64,000 nt of DNA from assembly GCA_023440705.1 (NCBI GenBank), contig JAEXRP010000112.1, positions 1-64,000 of the forward strand, given 5' to 3'. The translations under genes and the position numbers were made by a program. The notes under the pieces were generated by a model, which did no database searches, was not told the DNA's origin, and was given only the letters and a program-made list of their open reading frames with translations. Of the stretch, positions 43,756 through 50,575 are shown in pieces. This DNA is from Soonwooa sp023440705 (GTDB lineage: Bacteria; Bacteroidota; Bacteroidia; Flavobacteriales; Weeksellaceae). Every line of letters begins with the position of its first letter. The first letter of the stretch is position 1.

Positions 43756-44520
43756 ATGATTTATAGTTTTGATGGAAGTTACCAAGGTTTTCTAACCGCC
43801 TTATTCGAAAGTTTTGAACGCAAACATTTCGAGGTGAGCTTAGTGGTACAAGATGATTTTTTTGCGCCGCTCTTTGAGGAAGTTTTTGATGTAGTTACGG
43901 ATTTCCAAAAAGCCCAACGTGTACAAAAAGGTTTACACAAAGTATGTTCACCAAAACACAAAACAGATATTTTTAAAGTCTTCTTGTCTGAAAAACCCGA
44001 AGCTTGGAAGGCTTTAATATATATCGTTCAGAAACAATTTTTAGGAAAAAAAGATATTTTAGATAATTATGGGGATGCACAGATATTGCTGTTTCACAAA
44101 ACGTTAACCAGCGTCGATCGGGAGCGCCACCGCATGAAAGCTTTTGTTCGGTTTCAAAAGAGTGAAGATGGTATGTTTTATTGTATGATCGAGCCTGATT
44201 TCAATGTTTTACCTCTAATTTCAGATTTTTTTAGAAAGCGATATGCAGATCAAAAATGGCTTATTTATGACGTAAAACGAAAATACGGCGTTCTATATGA
44301 TCAGCAAACACTCTCGGAAGTGTATTTAACACCCCATCAACAAAACGCATTAACAAATTCCGAAAACATCATAAGCTTTGATGAAACGGAAGAAAAATAT
44401 CAAACCTTGTGGCAACAGTATTTCAAAAGCACCAATATTGAAGCCCGAAAAAACATGAAACTCCACCTGCAACACGTTCCAAGGCGGTATTGGAAGTATT
44501 TGGTGGAGAAACAAATGTGA
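43756..44520 (+). CDS. DUF4130/TIGR03915-type partner of the radical SAM protein
   Basis: A 254-residue protein starting MIYSFDGSYQGFLTALFESFE, the mark of the TIGR03915 (SAM-associated) family, with a C-terminal DUF4130 segment HRMKAFVRFQ, DFFRKRYADQKWLIYDVKRKYGVLYD and the tail HLQHVPRRYWKYLVEK. In other genomes it is fused to a uracil-DNA-glycosylase-like domain; here it is the single-domain form. It is proposed to act on DNA with the radical SAM enzyme. Not adjacent to it here: a lipocalin and a small lipoprotein gene lie between. Confidence 0.9.
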   Translation: MIYSFDGSYQGFLTALFESFERKHFEVSLVVQDDFFAPLFEEVFDVVTDFQKAQRVQKGLHKVCSPKHKTDIFKVFLSEKPEAWKALIYIVQKQFLGKKDILDNYGDAQILLFHKTLTSVDRERHRMKAFVRFQKSEDGMFYCMIEPDFNVLPLISDFFRKRYADQKWLIYDVKRKYGVLYDQQTLSEVYLTPHQQNALTNSENIISFDETEEKYQTLWQQYFKSTNIEARKNMKLHLQHVPRRYWKYLVEKQM

Positions 44521-44672
44521 TTAATTTGACACTTTATACTTTGAAAAAATGAATTGATAATTTTTGATTGTTCTAAAAAAAATAAATGCTCTTTAATTTG
44601 CATTAGTTTATATTAATATCTTGCGTCTGCTAGAAAAATATAAAATAATATTTCTTCACTTGCCTCAGCAAA

Positions 44673-44797
44673 TAACATAACAAACATTATAGTCAGCAGC
44701 CAACGCTACGGAGATTGCTTCCACCTGCCTGTTCTGAGTCTGTCGAAGGGCTACAGCAACTACCATCATATTGTGCCTATAATGTGGGGTTATGTTA
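44673..44797. repeat. MITE-like inverted repeat element
   Basis: TAACATAACAAACATTATAG (44673-44692) faces CTATAATGTGGGG and TTATGTTA (44777-44797), a 20/21-bp terminal inverted repeat with three differences. No frame codes for a transposase, so it would be moved by another element if it moves at all. Confidence 0.5.
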
Positions 44798-45591
44798 AAT
44801 GTTTCCCTAGTAACGGGCATAGCCCTTTTGCGCCTAGGCTTTGCCAACGCTTTTCTCCCAACCCACCCATTTTATAGGATGCACAAAAAAGATGCAGATA
44901 GAGTAGTCTTTTGCCAATCGTTACAGTCGCTTCTTGCGAGAAACTATTTTATAGATAATAAAAAAATAGTTCACGCAATCAGCCACTGTGCCTGTGCTGA
45001 GCCTGCCGAAGTACTCACGCGCATAGCAGTATTCATTCATTCCTATAGGAGCTTATGCCAACGCTTTGTTTCAATCCCAATTCAAAAATACGCTAGTTTC
45101 ATAGGCAAATAGTTTCAGTGTATTTTTTCATCGGCCTTTACAATATCCAACAAAGCTCCTTCCGTCAATTAGTCATACAGCTATCTTTTCCAACGCTCAT
45201 CATATTTAGTTCTTGTATCTAGATGCTCGGTTCTTGAATCTTTTCTCAAGCATCTTTTTTGTGCGAGCTTATCTACCCATTTTTACCAGAGATTCCCAAA
45301 GCTAAATCCAAGCTTCTCCAGTTCCTTCACAATAGGTATATGCAAGCATATCCCTACCAATACGTCACCGCATGCAGGAGTATATCGCCAAAGCAAATTT
45401 CAACTGCCATATACACCTGCCTTTTCCATTGCTCACCGTTCTTTGCCAAGCATCTTCCCACACCTTTTAATTATCGTTTACCCTAGAATATTAGTTTTTT
45501 AGCATAATCATAAGAAGAAATGGAAGCCGAACTTCGGCCAAAAAATAAAAAAAGAAAAAAAGATAGGGGGCTTCCTAATCCAGCCGCTATA

Positions 45592-45682
45592 TTGTGTAAA
45601 GGTCAAGCCCTACGGGTTTTTGCAAAAAGATTTTTGCATCTAAAATATATGCAAAAACTTTTAGCAAAAAACCTTGACACAA
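45592..45682. other. Large hairpin with TTGTGT(A/C)AAGGT ends
   Basis: TTGTGTAAAGGT (45592-45603) is inverted as ACCTTGACACAA (45671-45682), one mismatch. Inside, GCAAAAAGATTTTTGCAT (about 45628-45645) is roughly inverted as ATGCAAAAACTTTTAGC. GGGGGCTT upstream and GCCCCCTT downstream extend the fold. It could be an oriT-like, replication or RNA structure. Confidence 0.5.
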
Positions 45683-45792
45683 TGCCACGCCCCCTTACAA
45701 GAGGGCTTTCTTTTTTTCTTTTTTTTTCGGTTTTTTTCTTCGTTTTCTTTTGAAAAATTTTCGGCGCAGCATAAAATTTTAAATCTCAAGCC

Positions 45793-46218
45793 ATGACAAA
45801 TTTTAAAGTACGTACGTACAATTCTGAAAAAGAAACGCCCGAAAATGCTCTATTTATCCTTTCAAGAGGACACAACGCAGGAAAACCATTGTTTGAACCT
45901 TGCCCCAACTGTTTTATCCTGTATTGCAACGACCAAGAAGAACGCGAAAACCTGTACTGGACATTTTTTACACTTTTGAAAAATGGCTTTTTTCATCCTT
46001 ATTTATGCGGAAGTGTGATTGAAATGCTTCGTTTGTTTGAACTTAAGAAAATTATACAAAATTTCATCATTCCTAGTCTTAAGAAGATGGAGCAGAACGC
46101 CAAAATCCTTTTCGACATCAAAGCCGTTTATCAGTTAGAACAAAAGTTTACTGAGCAACTCAAGCAGCTTTCCGAACTTCGTTCTGTTCTAGTGCGAAAG
46201 TATTATTTTCAAATCTAA
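45793..46218 (+). CDS. DUF6943-type island protein
   Basis: A 141-residue protein. The segments FILSRGHNAGKPLFEPCPNCFIL, YWTFFTLLKNGFFHPYLCGSVI and the helical tail are those of a family common in flavobacterial islands that I recall as DUF6943. Its CPNC pair is not accompanied by a second pair, so zinc binding is uncertain. Function unknown. It stands alone between the structured DNA and a convergent small-gene cluster, with a terminator behind it. Confidence 0.75.
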   Translation: MTNFKVRTYNSEKETPENALFILSRGHNAGKPLFEPCPNCFILYCNDQEERENLYWTFFTLLKNGFFHPYLCGSVIEMLRLFELKKIIQNFIIPSLKKMEQNAKILFDIKAVYQLEQKFTEQLKQLSELRSVLVRKYYFQI

Positions 46219-46245
46219 TAAGATTTAAGAATTCAGTATTTAAAA

Positions 46246-46284
46246 CAAAATATAGCCTCTCAAAATTCTGAGAGGCTATTTTGT
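46246..46284. terminator. Bidirectional terminator
   Basis: AGCCTCTCA (46254-46262) pairs with TGAGAGGCT (46269-46277), with A-rich and T-rich flanks. It separates the DUF6943 gene from the convergent small membrane protein gene. Confidence 0.85.
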
Positions 46285-46302
46285 TCTTAGTCACCACAAC
46301 TT

Positions 46303-46488
46303 TTAGAACTTGTTTTTTAATAATTTAATAAGAAATTTTAGTAATAATGTCATCAAAAAACTGGAAGCACCTCCTAATCCTGCGAGTAAAATGGTTTTGA
46401 TCAGGTCTTCGGTTTGTATATTGACAAATATCGTTAGTAGAGTACCAAATGCTGTACTTAGTTTAGTCGAATTATCTAAATAATTCAT
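46303..46488 (-). CDS. Small membrane protein (holin-like)
   Basis: A 61-residue protein with two hydrophobic segments, LSTAFGTLLTIFVNI and TILLAGLGGASSFLMTLLLKFLI, ending in the basic tail KLLKNKF. Size and topology are those of a small holin, but no family was recognised. It is the last gene of a four-gene minus-strand cluster. Confidence 0.6.
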   Translation of the reverse strand: MNYLDNSTKLSTAFGTLLTIFVNIQTEDLIKTILLAGLGGASSFLMTLLLKFLIKLLKNKF

Positions 46489-46519
46489 CGATAGTTGATG
46501 TTAATTCTAGGAACGAATT

Positions 46520-46732
46520 TTAATCATCCCTATAAACTGCTGTTTGACTGATCGCGGATGCGATTCCTCCAGCAACCGCAATATATCCAGCTATTGTTAT
46601 TACAATTGCTGGCAGCGAAACGGGAGCTGTCGCAATAACACTTCCTACAGCTGTAAGCACTAAACCTAAATTTCTTATTGTTTTAAAGAATTTTGGAGTA
46701 GGCTCCTGCATTCTTTCCATTACTTTTTTCAT
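46520..46732 (-). CDS. Small membrane protein of the DUF5675 cluster
   Basis: A 70-residue protein with an amphipathic, basic N-terminus and two hydrophobic segments (NLGLVLTAVGSVIATAPVSL, IVITIAGYIAVAGGIASAI). It overlaps the DUF5675 gene by 4 bp. The G/A-rich hairpin-like membrane region suits a pore-forming or holin-like protein; this is inference. Confidence 0.6.
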   Translation of the reverse strand: MKKVMERMQEPTPKFFKTIRNLGLVLTAVGSVIATAPVSLPAIVITIAGYIAVAGGIASAISQTAVYRDD

Positions 46733-47133
46733 GTCGTTGATTTTTTAATTGTTAGATTAATTACAAAGCCTTTTTCTAGATATGGAAAAAGTATATTTTT
46801 CAATCGCTCAAAGGCAATCCGTGAACGGATTCCTTTTCCTTCTCCAGTCAGCTCCGAAACTGGAGCAATGCAACCATTTAATTCCTTCAAAGCATTATTG
46901 GCAGGATGAAAGAGAATTAAATCTCTGTTTTTTACATTCCGTACTTCTAAATGCCATTTGAATTTTGGACTAAAACGCTTTTTAACTCGATACAAACCTT
47001 CTGGAATACATGAAATTCTTCTTTGGTTATTTTTCCAAGCTAATTCAATCGTCTTGCAGATCTCTTTGTCCTCAAAGTATAAAGTCCCATTAGTGCCTGA
47101 TACATGATATTGACGTTCTAAAACTAATTTCAT
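46729..47133 (-). CDS. DUF5675-domain protein, possibly peptidoglycan-active
   Basis: The start chosen is ATG at 47133 (MKLVLERQYHV); the longer frame uses TTG and overlaps the previous gene. The 134-residue protein has the DUF5675 pattern: GTLYFEDKEICKTIEL, IPEGLYRVKKRFSPKF and ILFHPANNALKELNGCIAP. The His-Pro...Gly-Cys-Ile segment recalls the His...GC active site of L,D-transpeptidases (YkuD). DUF5675 occurs in phages and bacteria and has no proven function. It lies between a 250-residue phage-like protein and two small membrane proteins. Confidence 0.75.
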   Translation of the reverse strand: MKLVLERQYHVSGTNGTLYFEDKEICKTIELAWKNNQRRISCIPEGLYRVKKRFSPKFKWHLEVRNVKNRDLILFHPANNALKELNGCIAPVSELTGEGKGIRSRIAFERLKNILFPYLEKGFVINLTIKKSTT

Positions 47134-47143
47134 AATTAGAGCA

Positions 47144-47896
47144 TTAAACAACTACATCAATGATCTTTAAAGCATTAAAAGCTCCGTTTTTTAACGAATA
47201 TTTTTCACCATTCACTTCTTGAAAGAACTCAATGCCTAAAGCTAAAAATAGAGGGTGTGTCGACAATTCGGGTAGCACAAGAGGAATGTCAATTGCAGCA
47301 GTTAAGGTATTGTCCCAAGGTAAAATGATACTTTCTCCAATGGGAGCAACATAAACTTCCGCTTCGAAATCAATATCCATTGCAGCTGCAGTCAATTTAA
47401 AATGAGTTGTACCCCCAGGAGCGGCAATCATTTTCGCTGGAACGAACGGATCAAAATTTACACCTGCTTCACCTGTAGGTCGATCCAATGTTTTATTCCA
47501 CGGAGCATAAACAGTGTTTCCTAATTTTCCATTAGCATTGAAATCGAAATTCATAAGAAGTTCCGCTTCACCATCAATAACATTTCTGAGTCCTCTAGGA
47601 TTAACAGCATCTAGTTTGATAACTTCGACCATCTTTTTTGTCAAACGACTTACCATTCGACTATCATTGATGTTCTGAAGTAATTGACGTATAGAATTTC
47701 GTAGAACTTTTCCAGCTTTACCTGCACGCCCAAACTCTGCATTGTTTTCTCGCGTTCTTTGGAAAGCGGGATCATTGCGGATTCTTTCAGCAGATACGCC
47801 TCCTTTTTCTCGGGCTAAATAGCCTTCCTTAGACTTGTAAAAAGTGATGCCTCCAATAGTACCATCCAGTTTTACAATACTTTTTTGTCTTGCCAT
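47144..47896 (-). CDS. Phage-like conserved protein of unknown function
   Basis: A 250-residue protein starting MARQKSIVKLDGTIGGITFY, then KSKEGYLAREKGGVSAERIRNDPAFQ and a beta-rich C-terminal half. I recognise this N-terminal pattern as a recurrent Bacteroidetes protein, often near phage-like genes, without a named function. No signal peptide. It is the first gene of the minus-strand four-gene cluster with DUF5675. Confidence 0.65.
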   Translation of the reverse strand: MARQKSIVKLDGTIGGITFYKSKEGYLAREKGGVSAERIRNDPAFQRTRENNAEFGRAGKAGKVLRNSIRQLLQNINDSRMVSRLTKKMVEVIKLDAVNPRGLRNVIDGEAELLMNFDFNANGKLGNTVYAPWNKTLDRPTGEAGVNFDPFVPAKMIAAPGGTTHFKLTAAAMDIDFEAEVYVAPIGESIILPWDNTLTAAIDIPLVLPELSTHPLFLALGIEFFQEVNGEKYSLKNGAFNALKIIDVVV

Positions 47897-48199
47897 TGTA
47901 ATAAGATTTAAGATTAATACGCATTTAATTACACTTCAATCTTAGGCTGTTGCAACATGATTTAGATTGATTTGAAGACAAATGTTGCATTATATAAAGT
48001 AAATTCAAAGAGAGCGCTATACCGTATGTCCTAATGTGAATACTTTGTCCATAACAATATCAAATGATCACTCCCAAAAAGACATAACTTGCATGTAGTT
48101 AAGTTATAAGTACGTCTAATCCCATTTAAGTTTAACCTATGAAATCGCCACGACCAAAATTATTGTACAAACAAACACCTAAGTAGAGTGTGATAACAT
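47897..48199. other. Gap upstream of the DUF5675 cluster
   Basis: About 300 bp between divergent genes. No convincing promoter, RNA or repeat was found. Confidence 0.35.
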
Positions 48200-48226
48200 A
48201 TGGTACTAAAAAATAAGCATCTACAT

Positions 48227-48430
48227 ATGAAAAAGGATCTGACTAGAATATGCATATATGCTAAAGACATCCAGCGGATAACAGGGAAGAGTTACCGACA
48301 AAGTACACGGCTAGTCCATAAAATAAAAGCAGAACTGAACAAACAACCCAGTGAATATCTAACTATTGAAGAGTTTTGCGCTTATACTGGCATTAAGTAT
48401 GAGCAATTAGCACACCTTATTATTGGATAG
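48227..48430 (+). CDS. Small HTH-like protein at the island end
   Basis: A 67-residue protein starting at ATG 48227 (MKKDLTRICIYAKDIQRITG); an earlier in-frame ATG at 48200 adds nine residues. It contains two helical pairs, RITGKSYRQSTRLVHKIKAEL and LTIEEFCAYTGIKYEQLAHLI, like a minimal DNA-binding protein frequent in flavobacterial genomes. It is the last gene before attR and could act on the element's end; this is inference. Confidence 0.65.
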   Translation: MKKDLTRICIYAKDIQRITGKSYRQSTRLVHKIKAELNKQPSEYLTIEEFCAYTGIKYEQLAHLIIG

Positions 48431-48516
48431 CCTCGATATATTAATAATGAAATACAAATATTTTGTTATGATACTGTGTAAGTTATATAAACCTATTCAA
48501 AAAATAAAGTAGTAAA

Positions 48517-48547
48517 TTTGCAGATTGTTAAGAAATCTTTATCTTTG
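48517..48547 (+). promoter_or_regulatory. Right-end promoter of the island
   Basis: TTTG (48517-48520), 19 bp, TATCTTTG (48540-48547): an exact flavobacterial promoter pointing outward through attR. In the excised circle it would point across the joined att site toward the integrase gene, although the stem-loop at 13666-13701 lies between. Confidence 0.6.
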
Positions 48548-48585
48548 CATCAATAAAAAATGACATTCTTTATATCAATTTGTTA

Positions 48586-48605
48586 ATGACCTATTCAGTG
48601 ACCTA
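48586..48605 (+). repeat. Integrase arm-type repeat, right end of the island
   Basis: ATGACCTATTCAGTGACCTA, one base different from 13444-13463 and 55 bp before the att core, exactly as in the left element. Confidence 0.65.
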
Positions 48606-48660
48606 ACAATTGAAGGAACAGTATAAAGCCTATGGATAGGATGTTTGTCAAAAAAGTACA

Positions 48661-48679
48661 AGTCCCGTCCGGATCGCAA
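48661..48679 (+). other. attR core of the 35-kb island
   Basis: AGTCCCGTCCGGATCGCAA, identical to the 3' end of tRNA-Asp at 13626-13644. The sequence directly after it is a strong terminator hairpin, as expected for the original DNA downstream of the tRNA. Confidence 0.88.
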
Positions 48680-48711
48680 AAAAGCTTTCAGATTTCTGAA
48701 AGCTTTTTTTG
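48678..48711. terminator. Strong terminator, probably the original one of the tRNA-Asp locus
   Basis: AAAAAAGCTTTCAG pairs with CTGAAAGCTTTTTT around ATTT. It can also end the lipoprotein gene on the other strand. Confidence 0.85.
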
Positions 48712-48736
48712 TTTTATATTAAAGATAGTTCTATTA

Positions 48737-50419
48737 CTATTCTTTTTTAGAATTGGGAATATTTAGCTCAAACGGAATTTTTTCTTCCACTCGTTTGTCT
48801 TTATCTTTTTTGTATCGAACTATAATATATGCAGGTTTCTTCACATATTGTAACAACGAATTTTCGCTCGCATAATCATAGTTTTCTATTCTTACGGTCG
48901 ATAATGCGTGTTTTTTGTCTTCTTTGGTAAATGCATAGATCGCAGAAACATCTTCTAGACTTGGTTCGTTTTTAAGAATGGTTAATGTCACGCCATCTGG
49001 AGCAATGCTCAAACCTTTTGGTAATCGATTAATTGGATATTCTTTATCATAATAATTAGTGATTCCGAAATCGATATCTCCTATAATTTTGGTCGGTTTC
49101 ATAGCTTTTGGAGAAAATCGGACTGCTCGTAAGTTTCCAGAGCTATTAGAACTTCCTATATCGAAATAATCGTTTTCAGTAAATATGTCATCAATTGCAA
49201 CAGTGTCTTTTTTATCCCCAATTAATTTAACATGTTCAAAGCCCATATTCGTATTTTTATTATTGTAGCCGTATGGGACAGATGTGTACAATATAAAATC
49301 TTCAGATTCATTTAATTTTACGGGAACTGTAAGGTAATTAGTTTTTAAAGCTTTTTGAATAGATTCTCTTTCAATATTTGCTAAAGGAAGGAATTCGGTT
49401 TCGTCCGTTATTGCTTTTGTAGGTTTGGCTTGTGGCTTCACGTTACCCAAATCGATTTCTACGACTTTGCCTTTTTGAGATCTTAAAAAGAACTCAACTT
49501 TGTTAATTTTTCCATTCGCTTGTAGATTGACGATATAAAGTGGATGGAATTTGTGTAATGGGTCTTTGTCCAATTCTTTATATTTGGCTTTGATGTCCAT
49601 GTATTCGGAAAGAAGTTCAGGATAAGGCATGTCATGATTTCGGTACCACAAATAATGTCTAAAATCATTAATCCGGCCTTCGCTTGCTAGGGTTTTTCCA
49701 TTTTCGTCAACAAGGCTCATTTCTAGTCTTGCAAAGCTTGCACGAGTGAGGCTATCTGTTGTTTCGACAGTACTATAATTTGGTCTTTCTATACTTTCAC
49801 GATGGAATAAATAGTCGCCGTAGCCAGGCTTTTTAGGTAAAACATATTCTTCCTTTTCGGAAGACGTATCTTTTCTTTCAAAAACATCATAAGTGTAATC
49901 ATAACTCTGTCTCACTGCTTTGTTTTCGACTAGTAATGTTGCGCCATCATTTGTCATATCTAAAAGACTAATCTCAACAGAATCTTTTAATATCGATTTT
50001 CCGATATCTTTTGCACTTAAAGAAAATTTATAATAGGTTTCTGGAACAAAAACAGAAAGTTTAGTATGTATGCTGCCGTCCTTTTGAGGCGTTAAAACAT
50101 ATTGATAAGGAAATTGCAGTTCGTAACCAAGATCGGTCTCTATATGATCGTCTTCTGTATATATTTTAAAATTCTTGACTACTGTTGCTTTAAAATTTTC
50201 GATATTAAATGCACTATCTTTATAGATGACAGGTTCTGTATTTAGATTGTACAAATCAAGATTTTTGTAAAAGCCTGTGTTGTGATAACGGTCTTCAAGT
50301 TTTGCATAATCTAAGAAGAGTTGTTGCCGCTCATCCAGTCCTTGCTTACAAGCTGTTATCAACAATACTGAAAATACTAAGATGATATTAAAGCACCGTA
50401 AATTGTTCATTTTTTTCAT
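48737..50419 (-). CDS. Lipoprotein of unknown function
   Basis: A 560-residue lipoprotein with signal LRCFNIILVFSVLLITACKQ (lipobox LITAC). The mature part is rich in charged residues and beta strands; I recognise no family. It is the first gene of the chromosomal side of the island, and the attR terminator lies just behind it. It is probably an ordinary chromosomal gene. Confidence 0.75.
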   Translation of the reverse strand: MKKMNNLRCFNIILVFSVLLITACKQGLDERQQLFLDYAKLEDRYHNTGFYKNLDLYNLNTEPVIYKDSAFNIENFKATVVKNFKIYTEDDHIETDLGYELQFPYQYVLTPQKDGSIHTKLSVFVPETYYKFSLSAKDIGKSILKDSVEISLLDMTNDGATLLVENKAVRQSYDYTYDVFERKDTSSEKEEYVLPKKPGYGDYLFHRESIERPNYSTVETTDSLTRASFARLEMSLVDENGKTLASEGRINDFRHYLWYRNHDMPYPELLSEYMDIKAKYKELDKDPLHKFHPLYIVNLQANGKINKVEFFLRSQKGKVVEIDLGNVKPQAKPTKAITDETEFLPLANIERESIQKALKTNYLTVPVKLNESEDFILYTSVPYGYNNKNTNMGFEHVKLIGDKKDTVAIDDIFTENDYFDIGSSNSSGNLRAVRFSPKAMKPTKIIGDIDFGITNYYDKEYPINRLPKGLSIAPDGVTLTILKNEPSLEDVSAIYAFTKEDKKHALSTVRIENYDYASENSLLQYVKKPAYIIVRYKKDKDKRVEEKIPFELNIPNSKKE

Positions 50420-50532
50420 TTTATAGATTGTTTTTTATAAATTTAAAATAAATAATCTATTAATAACAAGAAAATAATAGCTTATATCAAGTCTATGCAA
50501 AGACTATTTTTGACCACATTAATTCAAAAATA

Positions 50533-50560
50533 AAAGGCTATCCAAAATCGGATAGCCTTT
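50533..50560. terminator. Terminator of the M13 peptidase gene
   Basis: AAAGGCTATCC pairs with GGATAGCCTTT around AAAATC, directly after the stop of the minus-strand gene. Confidence 0.8.
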
Positions 50561-50575
50561 GTTATAAATTTTTTA

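Larger units (their letters stand above)
44521..45792. other. 1.3-kb structured, probably non-coding region
   Basis: The short frames here are not protein-like. The region holds an imperfect inverted repeat of 125 bp (44673-44797), two copies of a short dispersed motif (CTGAGTCTGTCGAAG near 44735 and CTGAGCCTGCCGAAG near 44997) and a large hairpin at 45592-45682. It has more G+C than its neighbours. I have the impression that similar stretches occur in other Bacteroidetes integrative elements, but cannot check that here. Confidence 0.5.

Noticed and set aside
44792..45112. 106-residue plus-strand frame
   Set aside because: It starts in the inverted repeat and runs through dispersed repeat motifs, has no domain, and its composition is unlike the neighbours'. 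Treated as non-coding.
45259..45753. 75- and 77-residue plus-strand frames
   Set aside because: The second runs through the large hairpin and a T-rich tract giving poly-Phe; neither looks like a protein.
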